Shown here: piece after piece, positions 54,050 to 63,511 of the stretch
Position numbering within the stretch: position 1 is the first letter of the stretch
Layout: the number at the start of each line of letters is the position of its first letter
Source of the DNA: Xanthobacter flavus
GTDB taxonomy: Bacteria > Pseudomonadota > Alphaproteobacteria > Rhizobiales > Xanthobacteraceae
Direction of reading: 5' to 3'
NCBI RefSeq assembly: GCF_017875275.1
Contig: NZ_JAGGML010000001.1
Coordinates: 868,001 to 932,000, forward strand
DNA length: 64,000 bases
Translations under genes and position numbers: made by a program
Notes under the pieces: model-generated
The model's input: only the letters and a program-made list of their open reading frames with translations
The model's database searches: none
Told to the model about the DNA's origin: nothing

Positions 54050-54907
54050 ATGCCCCTCGCAACGCCAATGGCTGTCATGCCTTCCGCCTCTGCCGCTGCC
54101 GTCGCGCATGCGGCCTCCCCCCACATTGTCGTCTCCGGGGTCGACAAGCGCTTCGTCGTTCCCGGCGGCGAGATCGTCGCCCTGAAGGACATCGACCTCA
54201 CCATCAATGAGGGCGAGTTCGTCTGCCTGCTCGGCCCCTCGGGCTGCGGCAAGTCCACCTTGCTCAATGCCATCGCCGGCTTCTCGGCCCCGACCCGCGG
54301 CACGATCACGGTGGACGGCCGCGCGGTGAAGGATCCGGGGCCGGATCGGGGCATGGTGTTTCAGGAATACGCCCTGTTCCCGTGGATGACGGTGGCGCAG
54401 AACATCGCCTTCGGCCTCGAGATCAAGGGCATGAGCCGCGCCGAGATCGAGCCGAAGGTGAGCGAGCTGCTCGCCATGCTGAAGCTCACTGAGTTCCGCG
54501 ACCGCTTCCCGAAGGACCTTTCCGGCGGCATGCGCCAGCGCGTGGCCATCGCCCGCGTTCTGGCGCTCGACAGCCCGGTGATGCTGATGGACGAGCCGTT
54601 CGGCGCGCTCGACGCCCTCACCCGCCGCTCGCTGCAGGACGAACTCATCCGCATCTGGTCGGCGACGGGCAAGACCATTGTCTTCGTGACCCACTCCATC
54701 GAGGAGTCCATCTATCTGGCGGACCGCATCGTCGTGCTCACCTACCGGCCGGGCACCATCAAGCGGGACATCAAGGTGGACCTGCCACGCCCGCGGGATT
54801 CCGCCTCCACCGCGTTCAACGAGCTGAAGCGGGAGCTTTCCGCCCTCGTGACCGCCGAGCAGCACCGGTTCGAGGAGGTCGAGGTCAAAGGCTTGACCAC
54901 CGACTGA
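54050..54907 (+). CDS. NitT/TauT-type ABC importer ATP-binding protein
   Basis: A 285-residue ATPase with Walker A GPSGCGKST, signature LSGGMRQR, Walker B VMLMDEPFGALDA and switch His FVTHSIEESI. About 24 Ala/Ser-rich residues precede the domain. It begins eight bases after the permease stop. Its stop is 76 bases before dctB, so all five genes plus dctBD could be one transcription unit. Confidence 0.95.
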   Translation: MPLATPMAVMPSASAAAVAHAASPHIVVSGVDKRFVVPGGEIVALKDIDLTINEGEFVCLLGPSGCGKSTLLNAIAGFSAPTRGTITVDGRAVKDPGPDRGMVFQEYALFPWMTVAQNIAFGLEIKGMSRAEIEPKVSELLAMLKLTEFRDRFPKDLSGGMRQRVAIARVLALDSPVMLMDEPFGALDALTRRSLQDELIRIWSATGKTIVFVTHSIEESIYLADRIVVLTYRPGTIKRDIKVDLPRPRDSASTAFNELKRELSALVTAEQHRFEEVEVKGLTTD

Positions 54908-54983
54908 GGGCGGACCAGCATCCGGCCCTTGTGGCCGGGCCTCGCGTGGCCCGGCCACACCACCTTGAGGACAGGCGATTTCC

Positions 54984-56861
54984 ATGCGCCCCAACCGCAC
55001 CACGGTCCTTGGCGCCGTGCTGGCCGTTGTGCTGGCTGCGGCTGCGGTGTTCGCCGTTTTCGAGGCCGGCGAGATGGCGGAGGCGCGGGTGGGCGAGCGC
55101 CTCGCCTCGGATGCGCGGCACCGGGCGGAGATTTATGCCCAGAGCCTCGAAGGCGCCATCGAGCGGTTCGGCTACCTGCCCGCCGCCGCTGCCCTTGATG
55201 ACAACGTGAAGCGCCTTCTTGCCGCCCCTGCCGATGCCGAGCAGGTAGCGCGGGTGAATGCCTATCTCGAAACGCTGAACCGCGCTGCCGGCGGCACGGT
55301 GCTCTATCTGCTGGCCCCCGGCGGCATGACCATCGCGGCCTCCAACTGGAACACGCCGGAAACCTATGTGGGAACCGATTTCAGCTATCGCCCCTATTTC
55401 ACCGAGGCCATGGAAGGCCGCACCGGCCGCTTCTATGCGGTGGGCACGCTCACCGGCGTGCCGGGCTATTTCATCAGCGCTCCGGTGATTGTGGACGGCA
55501 AGGTCGCGGGCGTGGTGGCCACCAAGGTCAATCTCGACCCACTGGAAGCCGTCTGGCACGAGGCGGCCGATACCGTGCTGGTGGCGGACGAGCACGGCAT
55601 CGTCTTCCTCGCCTCGGACCCGAAGTTCAAGTTTCGCGCGCTTCGGCCCATCGAGGCCACCGCCGCCGCCGAGATGGCCCGCACCCGCCAGTATGGCCAC
55701 AAGTCTTATCCCCTGCTGCGCATGGGAAAAGGGGAGGACGAAGGCGGCCTCAGGGTGCTGTCGGGCTCGGACATCAGCCCCTCCGGCCGCGTCATCCGCG
55801 ACGAGAAGGATCTGCCCATCTACGACTGGCGGCTGCTGCTGTTTACGGATGCCGCTCCGGTGGTGCTGGCCGGTCGCTCCGCGCGCATCGGCATGACGCT
55901 GGCCTTGGTCATCCTCGGCCTTGTCGGCCTCTATTGGCGCCAGCACCTCAAGCGCGCGCGGGAAAGTCTCGCCGCCCAGGCGGCGCTGGCCGCCGCCCAT
56001 CGCGAGCTGGAGGGCAAGGTGGTGGAACGCACTGCGGACCTTTCCGCCGCCAACACCCGCCTTGCCGCCGAGATCGAGGAGCGCCGCCGCGCCGAGACTG
56101 AGCTGCGCGCGGCGCAGGACGAACTGGTACAGGCCGCCAAGATGGCGACCCTCGGCCAGATGGCGGCCGGCGTGACCCACGAGCTGAACCAGCCCCTCAC
56201 CGCGCTCCGGGCGCTGGCCGACAACACCGCCAAGCTGCTCCAGCACGGCCGCGAGGAGGATGCGGAGGCGAACCTCGCCCGCATCGCGGCGCTGGTGGAC
56301 CGCCTCGGCAAGATCACCGGCCAGTTGCGCGCCTTCGCCCGCCGCACCTCCAGCGAGAAGGGGCCGGTGGATGCCGCCACCGTGCTGGCGGAAAGCCTCG
56401 CCATCCTCGCCCCACGCCTTCGGGCATCGGGCGCGCGCGTCGTCAGCGCACTGGACCCCGACGCCACGCAGGTGATGTTCGAGCCCATCCGCCTCAGCCA
56501 GGTGCTGGTGAACCTCGTGGGCAATGCGCTCGACGCGGTGAAGGGGCGGCCGGGCGCTCTGGTCCGCATCTCGTCCCATCGCGAAGGCGGCCGCATCGTC
56601 CTCACGGTGGAGGACAACGGGCCGGGGCTTTCGGACGGCGCGGCGGAGCGCATCTTCGATCCCTTCTTCACCACCAAGCCGGCGGGCGAGGGGCTGGGGC
56701 TCGGCCTGCCCATCTCGCTCGCCATCGCCCGCGATTTCGGCGCCACCCTCGCCGCCCGCGCCCGTCCGGAAGGCGGCACCGCGTTCGATCTCGTGATGGA
56801 CGCGGCCGAGGCCGAAGCGCCCCTTACCGTATCTGCGGAGCCGCTGCGCCATGTTTCCTGA
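54984..56861 (+). CDS. dctB: C4-dicarboxylate-type sensor histidine kinase DctB
   Basis: A 625-residue inner-membrane kinase. Two membrane helices (about 8-28 and 302-318) bracket a periplasmic double-PAS/Cache sensor domain (segments YVGTDFSYRPYFTEAMEGR, GYFISAPVIVDGKVAGVVATK). A coiled coil (330-385) precedes the H-box MAAGVTHELNQPLTALRAL with His399, and the ATPase domain carries DNGPGLS and a C-terminal GLGLGLPIS. DctB senses dicarboxylates and phosphorylates DctD. The usual partner permease dctA is not in this window. Stop overlaps the dctD start. Confidence 0.9.
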   Translation: MRPNRTTVLGAVLAVVLAAAAVFAVFEAGEMAEARVGERLASDARHRAEIYAQSLEGAIERFGYLPAAAALDDNVKRLLAAPADAEQVARVNAYLETLNRAAGGTVLYLLAPGGMTIAASNWNTPETYVGTDFSYRPYFTEAMEGRTGRFYAVGTLTGVPGYFISAPVIVDGKVAGVVATKVNLDPLEAVWHEAADTVLVADEHGIVFLASDPKFKFRALRPIEATAAAEMARTRQYGHKSYPLLRMGKGEDEGGLRVLSGSDISPSGRVIRDEKDLPIYDWRLLLFTDAAPVVLAGRSARIGMTLALVILGLVGLYWRQHLKRARESLAAQAALAAAHRELEGKVVERTADLSAANTRLAAEIEERRRAETELRAAQDELVQAAKMATLGQMAAGVTHELNQPLTALRALADNTAKLLQHGREEDAEANLARIAALVDRLGKITGQLRAFARRTSSEKGPVDAATVLAESLAILAPRLRASGARVVSALDPDATQVMFEPIRLSQVLVNLVGNALDAVKGRPGALVRISSHREGGRIVLTVEDNGPGLSDGAAERIFDPFFTTKPAGEGLGLGLPISLAIARDFGATLAARARPEGGTAFDLVMDAAEAEAPLTVSAEPLRHVS

Positions 56862-58224
56862 ACGCGCCATCTCCGCCGAGGCCGAAGCGCCTCGCCACGC
56901 CAGCCGCCCGCGCGTGCTGCTGGTGGACGACGAGGAGATGATCCGCCTCTCCATCGAGCAGACGCTGGACCTCGCCGGCATCGACGTGACCGCCTTCGCC
57001 AGCGCGGAGGCCGCCTTGCCCGCCATCGGCCGGGATTATCCCGGCATCGTGGTCACCGACGTGCGCCTGCCCGCGCGCGATGGGCTGGAGCTTCTGGCGG
57101 ATATCCGCCGCCGCGATCCGGAGCTGCCGGTGGTGCTCATCACCGGCCATGGCGACGTGGCCATGGCGGTCAGCGCCATGCGCGAAGGCGCCTACGACTT
57201 CATCGAGAAGCCGTTCGTGAGCGACGCCTTCGTTGAGGTCATAAAGCGGGCGCTGGAGAAGCGCGCCCTCGTGCTGGAAAACCGCCGCCTGCGCACCGCG
57301 CTCGACCGGGGCGATGCCATCGAGCGGCATCTCGTGGGGCAGTCCGCGGCCATGCGACGCCTGCGCGACGACATCGCACAGCTCGCCTCCACCAGCGCCG
57401 ACGTGCTGGTGCTGGGCGAAACCGGCGCCGGCAAGGAGCAGGTCGCCCGCGCCCTGCACGAGGGCGGTGCGCGGCGCGACAGGCCGTTCGTGGCGGTCAA
57501 TTGCGGCGCCATTCCCGAGAGCATGTTCGAGAGCGAGATGTTCGGCCACGAGGCCGGCGCCTTCACCGGGGCCGGCAAGCGGCGCATCGGCAAGATCGAG
57601 CACGCCTCCGGCGGCACGCTCTTCCTCGACGAGGTGGAGAGCATGCCCCTCGCCATGCAGGTGAAGCTGCTGCGGGTGCTGCAGGACCGCCGCATCGAGC
57701 GCCTCGGTTCCAACACGCCGGTGCCGGTGGATCTGCGCGTCATCGCCGCCACCAAGGAAGACCTCGGCGCGCTCGCCGATGCCGGCCGATTCCGGAAAGA
57801 CCTGTTCTTCCGCCTCGACGTGGTGAAGCTCTCCCTCCCGCCCCTGCGCGAGCGGCGGGAGGACATCCCGCTTCTCTTCGAGCTATTCCTGGTGCAGGCG
57901 GCAGTGAAGTATCAGCGGCCGGTGGTGGAGGTTCCGCCCTCGCTGCGGCGCGCGCTGATGCTGGCCGACTGGCCGGGCAATGTGCGCGAGCTGAAGAATG
58001 CCGCCGAGCGCCATATGCTGGGCTTCCTCGCGCCCGATTTCACCGGCGGCGCGGCCGCCGCGCCGAGCCTCAACGAACTGCTGGACCGGGTGGAGCGCCT
58101 CGTCATCGAAGACGCGCTGAAAGCCTCCGGCCACCGCGTCTCCGCCGCCGCCCTCGCCCTCAACATCCCCCGTAAGACCCTGCACGACCGTATGAAGCGG
58201 CTCGGCCTCGCCTCCACCGACTGA
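56851..58224 (+). CDS. dctD: Sigma54-dependent response regulator DctD
   Basis: A 457-residue NtrC-family activator: receiver domain with phosphoacceptor Asp70 (VVTDVRLPARDG), AAA+ domain with Walker A GETGAGKEQ and the sigma54-contact loop GAFTGA, and a C-terminal Fis-type helix-turn-helix (SAAALALNIPRKTLHDRMKR). In relatives DctD activates the sigma54 promoter of dctA; here the nearest candidate sigma54 promoter is ahead of the ABC importer at 52169. The gene is at its canonical length and overlaps dctB by 11 bases. Confidence 0.93.
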   Translation: MFPERAISAEAEAPRHASRPRVLLVDDEEMIRLSIEQTLDLAGIDVTAFASAEAALPAIGRDYPGIVVTDVRLPARDGLELLADIRRRDPELPVVLITGHGDVAMAVSAMREGAYDFIEKPFVSDAFVEVIKRALEKRALVLENRRLRTALDRGDAIERHLVGQSAAMRRLRDDIAQLASTSADVLVLGETGAGKEQVARALHEGGARRDRPFVAVNCGAIPESMFESEMFGHEAGAFTGAGKRRIGKIEHASGGTLFLDEVESMPLAMQVKLLRVLQDRRIERLGSNTPVPVDLRVIAATKEDLGALADAGRFRKDLFFRLDVVKLSLPPLRERREDIPLLFELFLVQAAVKYQRPVVEVPPSLRRALMLADWPGNVRELKNAAERHMLGFLAPDFTGGAAAAPSLNELLDRVERLVIEDALKASGHRVSAAALALNIPRKTLHDRMKRLGLASTD

Positions 58225-58240
58225 CCTTTCCGGACCCTCC

Positions 58241-59092
58241 ATGCCCCTGACCGCCGCCCCCGCCGAGGCCCTCCTCTGGCCGCCCCTCGTCATCGCCAAC
58301 GCCCCCAACGGCGCCACCCGCACCAAGGCGGACCACCCGGCCTTGCCCATGACCGCGGCGGAGCTGGCGCGCAACGCGGCCGAGATCGTCGAGGCGGGCG
58401 CCGCGCTCATCCACATCCATGTGCGCGACGGCGAGGGGCGGCACCTTCTCGATGTGGAGGCCTACCGCGACGCCACCGCAGCCATCCGCCGGGAGGTGGG
58501 CGACAGGCTGGTGGTGCAGGCCACCTCGGAGGGGGCGGGGCGCTACACCGCGTCGGAGCAGATCGCCGTGGTGCGCGCCCTGCGGCCGGAGGCGGTCTCC
58601 CTCGCCTTGCGGGAGATCATCCCGGACGACGCGCACGAAGCCGCCGCCGCCGAGTTCTTCGCCTGGCTGCGGCGCGAGCGCATCTTGGTGCAGATCATCC
58701 TCTATTCGGCGGAGGAGGTGCATCGCTATCAGGCGCTGAAGGGGCGCGGCCTGCTGGGCGAGGGCGAGGATTTCCCGCTCTTCGTCCTCGGCCGCTACAC
58801 CAGCGGACAGGTCTCCACGCCGGCCGACCTTGTGCCCTTCCTCGCCGCCGGCACGCCGCCGCGGCTGTGGGCCATGTGCGCGTTCGGGCCGAAGGAGAAT
58901 GCTTGCGCCACCGTCGCCGCCGGCCTCGGCGGGCATGTGCGCGTGGGCTTCGAGAACAATCTCTTCGCGCCGGACGGCACCCGCGCCGAACACAATGCCG
59001 CGCAAGTGCGGCGCGCGGCGGATGGCGCGCGGCTCCTCAACCGACCGCTCGCCACGGCCGACACCCTGCGCGGGCTCTACGCCGGCGCGTGA
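58241..59092 (+). CDS. Beta-keto acid cleavage enzyme (BKACE, DUF849)
   Basis: BKACE enzymes use zinc to split a 3-oxo acid, often with acetyl-CoA, giving two acyl products. The 283-residue protein has NAPNGATRTKADHPALPMT, the metal HxH in LIHIHVRDGEGRHLLD, and VQATSEGAGRYTASEQIAVV. It follows dctD by 16 bases on the same strand, so the sensor pair, the importer and this enzyme may form one catabolic unit. The actual keto acid substrate is unknown; betaine-derived, aminoadipate and carnitine substrates are known for other members. Confidence 0.87.
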   Translation: MPLTAAPAEALLWPPLVIANAPNGATRTKADHPALPMTAAELARNAAEIVEAGAALIHIHVRDGEGRHLLDVEAYRDATAAIRREVGDRLVVQATSEGAGRYTASEQIAVVRALRPEAVSLALREIIPDDAHEAAAAEFFAWLRRERILVQIILYSAEEVHRYQALKGRGLLGEGEDFPLFVLGRYTSGQVSTPADLVPFLAAGTPPRLWAMCAFGPKENACATVAAGLGGHVRVGFENNLFAPDGTRAEHNAAQVRRAADGARLLNRPLATADTLRGLYAGA

Positions 59093-59219
59093 GGCGTTCG
59101 CGCCGGCGACGACGGTGCCGGCTTTGCCCGATACGCATGTTCTTCAGGCGAGCCGGAATCCACTTTGCTGGAAAATGCTTTAGAACGGCGGTGCTTCTCT
59201 CGCCGGGCGTGCCGCAGAC

Positions 59220-60665
59220 ATGGATGAGTCCACCGTGATCACCTGGGCGCTGTTCGCCGCCCATTTGAGCCTTCAGATCATCTTCATCGTCCGCGCCCTG
59301 CTCCGGCCGCACCGCGAGCCCTCCTCGCGCATGGCCTGGGTGCTGGTGATCGCGCTGGCGCCGGTGGTGGGCGTCGTCGCCTACATCCTGTTCGGCGAGG
59401 TGAACCTCGGGCGAAAGGCGGTGGAGCAATTGCGCGCCGCGGTGGCGGAGCTGCCGCCGGCCGAGGGCGTCGCCGGTCCTTCTGCGGAAGCGGATATCGC
59501 GGAGCGCCACGTCCCGCTGTTCCGCGTCGGCCAGTCGGTGAACCATTTCCTGCCGGTGGGGGGAAACCGGGCCGAGCTGCTGCCGGATTCCGCCTCCGCC
59601 ATCGCCTCCATGGTCAAGGACATCGATGCCGCCCGCTCGAGCGTCCATGTGCTCTTCTACATCTGGCTCGACGACGCCAGCGGGCGCTCCGTGATGGAGG
59701 CGCTGAAGCGCGCGGCGGGACGCGGCGTCGTCTGCCGGGCCATGGCGGACGATCTCGGCTCCCGCGCGCTCATCCACTCGCCCCTGTGGCGCGACATGGC
59801 AGCGGCGGGCGTGCGGCTCGCCAGGGCCCTGCCCATCGGCAACCCGCTGCTGCGCCCGTTCAAGGGGCGCATCGACATGCGCAACCACCGCAAGATCGTG
59901 GTGATCGACAATGCCATCACCTACTGCGGCAGCCAGAACTGCGCCGACGCCGCCTTCGCGGTGAAGGCGAAGTTCGCGCCCTGGGTGGATGTGATGGCCC
60001 GCTTCGAAGGCCCGGTGGTGCGGCAGAACCAGCATCTGTTCGCCAGCAACTGGATGGCGCAGGTGGAGGAAGACCTCGCCCCGCTCTTCGCCGAGCCCCT
60101 GCCGGCGCCGCAGCCCGGCTTTGTGGCGCAGGTCATCGGCTCGGGTGCCGGGGTGCGCTATTCGGCCATGCCGGAGACGTTCGTGGCGCTGATGAATGCG
60201 GCGCGGGGCGAACTCGTCATCACCACGCCCTATTACGTGCCGGACGAGCCCCTCCAGGCGGCCCTGTGCGCCGCGGCCCGGCGCGGGGTTTCGACCACCA
60301 TCGTGTTCCCGAAGCGCAACGACAGCTGGATCGTCGCCGCCGCCAGCCGCAGCTATTACAGCGACCTGCTCGAGGCTGGCGTGAATATCCGCGAGTACGT
60401 CGGCGGCCTGCTGCACGCCAAGACCCTGACCCTCGACGGCGAAGTGACCCTGATCGGCTCGGCCAACATCGATCGCCGCAGCTTCGAGCTGAATGCGGAA
60501 AACAACATCCTCCTGTGCGATGCCGCCTTCACCCGCGCCATGCGGGCGCGCCAGCAGGTTTTCCTCGACGCGGCGACGCCGGTGACGCGGGACGACGCCG
60601 ACGCCTTCAGCGCCCCGCGCCGCCTGTGGAACAACACCATCGCCATGCTGGGACCGGTGCTGTAG
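59220..60665 (+). CDS. cls: Cardiolipin synthase (PLD superfamily)
   Basis: A 481-residue inner-membrane enzyme that makes cardiolipin from two phosphatidylglycerol molecules. Two N-terminal helices (about 5-25 and 38-57) precede two PLD catalytic HKD motifs: NHRKIVVID in the first half and HAKTLTLDG in the second, each with the H-x-K-x4-D pattern. Additional segments PYYVPDEPLQAALCAAARRG and GSANIDRRSFELNAENN are typical. It stands alone upstream of the MarR gene; a small GCCCAA/TTGGGC hairpin (60687-60701) lies between them. Confidence 0.94.
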   Translation: MDESTVITWALFAAHLSLQIIFIVRALLRPHREPSSRMAWVLVIALAPVVGVVAYILFGEVNLGRKAVEQLRAAVAELPPAEGVAGPSAEADIAERHVPLFRVGQSVNHFLPVGGNRAELLPDSASAIASMVKDIDAARSSVHVLFYIWLDDASGRSVMEALKRAAGRGVVCRAMADDLGSRALIHSPLWRDMAAAGVRLARALPIGNPLLRPFKGRIDMRNHRKIVVIDNAITYCGSQNCADAAFAVKAKFAPWVDVMARFEGPVVRQNQHLFASNWMAQVEEDLAPLFAEPLPAPQPGFVAQVIGSGAGVRYSAMPETFVALMNAARGELVITTPYYVPDEPLQAALCAAARRGVSTTIVFPKRNDSWIVAAASRSYYSDLLEAGVNIREYVGGLLHAKTLTLDGEVTLIGSANIDRRSFELNAENNILLCDAAFTRAMRARQQVFLDAATPVTRDDADAFSAPRRLWNNTIAMLGPVL

Positions 60666-60686
60666 ACGGCTGCCGCCGGCGCAGAC

Positions 60687-60701
60687 GCCCAATTATTGGG
60701 C
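60687..60701. terminator. Small hairpin between cls and marR
   Basis: GCCCAA (60687-60692) and TTGGGC (60696-60701) flank TTA in the 49-base gap between two convergent stops. It is a weak terminator at best. Confidence 0.4.
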
Positions 60702-60714
60702 ATAACGACCGCAT

Positions 60715-61191
60715 TCAAAGCAGATCGGACGAGGCCTGCCGTCCGGCGTGAGCCGCGACGATTTTCTTCATGGCCTCAATGAATTGGCGCTGCTCCTCGG
60801 GCGCCAGCATCTCCACCGTCAGCGCGTGGGCGCGGCGCGCGGCGGCCTCCATCTCCTCCAGCATGCGGCGGCCCTCATCGGTCAGCGAGCAGCTCTGCGA
60901 GCGCCGGTCGGTGGCCGAGGTGCCGCGCCGCACCAGTCCCCGCGCCTCAAGGCGCTTCAAGGCTCCGGTGGTGGTGGTGCGGTCCAGCGCGACGATGCGC
61001 GAGAGCGTGGTCTGATCCGCCTCCGCCCGATCCGCGAGGGCCGACAGGAGGCTGTACTGCACCGGCGTTACGCCGAACGGGGCACACAGCTCAGAAAACA
61101 GGCTGACATGGATCTGATGCACCCGCCGCGCGAGGAAGCCGGGGCGGTCGGATAGCGGCCAGTCCATGTCCACGACGTTTTCGGGTTCCAC
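60715..61191 (-). CDS. MarR family transcriptional regulator
   Basis: A 158-residue dimeric regulator from the GTG at 61191 (VEPENVVDMDWPLSD), preceded by AAGGG seven bases upstream; GTG at 61227 is an alternative start. The winged helix is clear: HVSLFSELCAPFGVTPVQY, TTLSRIVALDRTTTTGALKR and the wing RRGTSATDRRSQSCSLTDEG. Divergent from the amidohydrolase/molybdenum hydroxylase operon, it probably represses it until substrate arrives. The palindrome CGAAGCATGCTTCG at 61311 is a candidate binding site. MarR family NicR controls nicotinate breakdown in pseudomonads, an analogy only. Confidence 0.88.
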   Translation of the reverse strand: MEPENVVDMDWPLSDRPGFLARRVHQIHVSLFSELCAPFGVTPVQYSLLSALADRAEADQTTLSRIVALDRTTTTGALKRLEARGLVRRGTSATDRRSQSCSLTDEGRRMLEEMEAAARRAHALTVEMLAPEEQRQFIEAMKKIVAAHAGRQASSDLL

Positions 61192-61265
61192 ATTGGAGCC
61201 CTTTGAATTTTCACGCGATCCCGTCACGTCCCTGCCCCTCCGACCGCCAATCCGGCCCGTCGAAA

Positions 61266-61324
61266 TTGATCCAGATCAAATTCTGGCACGCGCCCTGCAT
61301 AATGGGAATACGAAGCATGCTTCG
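61266..61324 (+). promoter_or_regulatory. FNR/FixK box, promoter and MarR-type palindrome upstream of the Mo-hydroxylase operon
   Basis: TTGATCCAGATCAA (61266-61279) is a perfect FNR/FixK palindrome (TTGAT-N4-ATCAA). CATAAT (61298-61303) is a -10 about 30 bases from the box centre, near the class II arrangement. The palindrome CGAAGCATGCTTCG (61311-61324) follows just past the predicted start, where a MarR repressor would act. CTGGCACG-CGCC-CTGCA (61283-61299) also resembles a sigma54 element but has CTGC for TTGC. ATG of the first gene is at 61374. Confidence 0.7.
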
Positions 61325-61373
61325 CTTTTCCAATCCGGCCCAAACGGCCGCGCATGCATGGACGGAGACCCTG

Positions 61374-62651
61374 ATGGCTGAACCCGCCGGCTACGATATC
61401 CTCCTCAAGGGCGGACATGTCATCTGCCCCGCCAACGGCATCGACGGCATCCGCGACGTGGCGGTGCGCGATGGGCGCATCGCGGCCGTCGAGGAGACAA
61501 TCCTCCCCTCCAGCGCCACCGAGACCATCGATGTCTCCGGCAAGCTGGTGCTGCCGGGCATGATCGACACGCACGGCCACGTCTATCAATATGTCACCGG
61601 CCGCTTCGGCCTGAACCCGGACATGGTGGGCGTGCATTCCGGCGTCACCACCGTGATCGACCAGGGCGGCCCCTCCTGCATGACGCTGCCGGGCTTCCGC
61701 AAGTTCATCGCCGAGCCCTCCGAGACGCGCATCTACGCGTTCCTCTCCGCCTATCTCGTGGGCGGCCTCGAAGGCCATTACTATCCCAACCTCTACAGCC
61801 CGGACTGCGTGGACATCGAAGCCACCGTGCGCTCCGCCATCGCCAATCGCGACCTCGTGCGCGGCATCAAGGGGCATGCGGAGATCGGCGGCTTCGCCCG
61901 CTGGGGCATCAAGGTGATGGAGATGGCGGCGGAGATCGCCCGCCGTGCGGAAGTGCCGCTTTACGTCCACTTCGGCACCCTCTGGGGCCTGCCGGAGAGC
62001 GGCGCCAACGGCGAGGACGCCGACACCATCCTGGAGCGCGTCATCCCCCTGCTGAAGGAAGGCGACGTGCTCGCCCATCCCTTCACCCGTCATCCCGGCG
62101 GCTTTGTGAACCAGCAGGGCGAAGTCCACCATGTCATCCAGGCGGCGCTCGATCGTGGCCTGAAGGTGGACGTGGGCCATGGCAGCCACTTCTCCTATCG
62201 CCTCGCGAAGAAGGCCATCGCCGCCGGCGTCGTGCCGCACACGCTGGGCGCCGACATGCACGGCTACAACACCCATGTCCCCGCCCCCGCCGGCACGCCG
62301 GAGGAGCACTATGACGACGAGAACCACCCCTTCAAGGGCCAGGCCCGCTTCAGCCTCACCCAGGCCATGAGCTCCATGATGGCGCTCGGCCTGTCGCTGC
62401 AGGACGTGGTGCCCATGGTCACCATCAACCCGGCGAAGATGATCGGCCTCACCGACCGGGTGGGCTCGCTCACGGTGGGCTACGCCGCCGACATCTCGGT
62501 GCTGGACGACAATCGCGGCCGCTTCCTGCTGCGCGACAACGAGGACACCAAGGTGGTGGCCGAGCGGCTGCTCACCCCCGCCTTCTGCCTGCGCGCCGGC
62601 AAGAAGTTCGACGCCGACGCCGTCATCCTGCCCCGGGCGGTGGCGGCGTGA
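61374..62651 (+). CDS. Amidohydrolase (dihydroorotase/deacetylase-like metallohydrolase)
   Basis: A 425-residue metal-dependent amidohydrolase. The HxH metal motif is in VLPGMIDTHGHVYQY (His67, His69), and a probable bridging Lys in LVRGIKGHAEIGG. A second His in PLYVHFGTLWG and HPFTRHPGG and an Asp in LGADMHGYN complete the site. The family hydrolyses cyclic amides, imides or acyl groups; the substrate is not known. The GGAG site six bases before the ATG at 61374 supports the start. The hydrolase gene overlaps its stop by four bases. Confidence 0.87.
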   Translation: MAEPAGYDILLKGGHVICPANGIDGIRDVAVRDGRIAAVEETILPSSATETIDVSGKLVLPGMIDTHGHVYQYVTGRFGLNPDMVGVHSGVTTVIDQGGPSCMTLPGFRKFIAEPSETRIYAFLSAYLVGGLEGHYYPNLYSPDCVDIEATVRSAIANRDLVRGIKGHAEIGGFARWGIKVMEMAAEIARRAEVPLYVHFGTLWGLPESGANGEDADTILERVIPLLKEGDVLAHPFTRHPGGFVNQQGEVHHVIQAALDRGLKVDVGHGSHFSYRLAKKAIAAGVVPHTLGADMHGYNTHVPAPAGTPEEHYDDENHPFKGQARFSLTQAMSSMMALGLSLQDVVPMVTINPAKMIGLTDRVGSLTVGYAADISVLDDNRGRFLLRDNEDTKVVAERLLTPAFCLRAGKKFDADAVILPRAVAA

Positions 62652-63511
62652 GCCCGGCATCCGCAGCCGTTCGGCAGGCCCCGCAAGAGGTCTGGGACAC
62701 CCTGTCCCAGGCCGAGCGGGATGCCGCCTACAACAACAATGCCGCGGTGAAGGACAGCGCGGCATGGGTCGAGGCGCGCGACAAGGCGGCCCCGCTCTTC
62801 CGCGCCGCCACGCCCGCCCATCTGGACATTCCCTACGGCTCCGGCGCGCGGCAGAAGCTGGACATCTATCCCGGAAAGCCGGGCGCGCCCTGCCTCGTCT
62901 TCATCCATGGCGGCTATTGGCAGCGCAACACGCGCGAGGTCTTCGCCCATTATGCGGAGGGCCTCCTCGCCCACGGCTGGTCCGTGGCGATGCCGAGCTA
63001 CACGCTGGCACCTGAGGCGCGCCTCGGCGCGATCGTCGCCGAGATGGGCGCGGCGCTCGACCTCATCGCGAAGGACGGCGCGCTGTATGGCCTCACCGGC
63101 CCGGTGGTTGTCTCCGGCTGGTCCGCTGGCGCGCAGCTGGCGGTGATGCAGCTGGACCATCCCGCCGTCGCCGCCGGCCTCGCCATCTCCGGCGTCTATG
63201 AGCTGGCGCCGCTGCGCGACACCTTCCTGAATGCCGCGCTGGATCTCTCGGACGCGGAAATCGCGGCCTGCTCGCCGCTGCGCCATGCGCCGTCGCCGAA
63301 GCCGCTGGCCATCGCCTACGGCACGGCGGAAGTGCCCGCGCTGGTGCATGATTCCCGCGCGCTGGCGGCAAAGCGGGTGGCCGCCCACGCGCCCGGCGCC
63401 CTTCTGCCCATCCTCGGCGCCGACCATTTCTCCATCCTCGACGAATTGCGCCGCCCCGACGGCCTTCTGGTGCGCGCCGCGCTCGACCTGATGGCGGGAG
63501 CGCACGCATGA
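62648..63511 (+). CDS. Alpha/beta hydrolase, kynurenine formamidase-like
   Basis: A 287-residue serine hydrolase with the HGGYW oxyanion motif (87-91), nucleophile Ser159 in GWSAGAQ, and the C-terminal His in GADHFSIL. The HGGxW motif and size resemble arylformamidases and N-formylamide esterases. GTG start, with its GTGA overlapping the amidohydrolase stop. It overlaps the following molybdenum hydroxylase gene by four bases (ATGA), so all three are cotranscribed. Confidence 0.88.
   Translation: MSPASAAVRQAPQEVWDTLSQAERDAAYNNNAAVKDSAAWVEARDKAAPLFRAATPAHLDIPYGSGARQKLDIYPGKPGAPCLVFIHGGYWQRNTREVFAHYAEGLLAHGWSVAMPSYTLAPEARLGAIVAEMGAALDLIAKDGALYGLTGPVVVSGWSAGAQLAVMQLDHPAVAAGLAISGVYELAPLRDTFLNAALDLSDAEIAACSPLRHAPSPKPLAIAYGTAEVPALVHDSRALAAKRVAAHAPGALLPILGADHFSILDELRRPDGLLVRAALDLMAGAHA

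Noticed and set aside
61283-61299. Sigma54 promoter upstream of the amidohydrolase
   Set aside because: GG-N10-GC spacing exists but the -12 element reads CTGC, and the FNR box plus CATAAT gives a simpler promoter. It could still be real; rpoN-dependent expression would decide.
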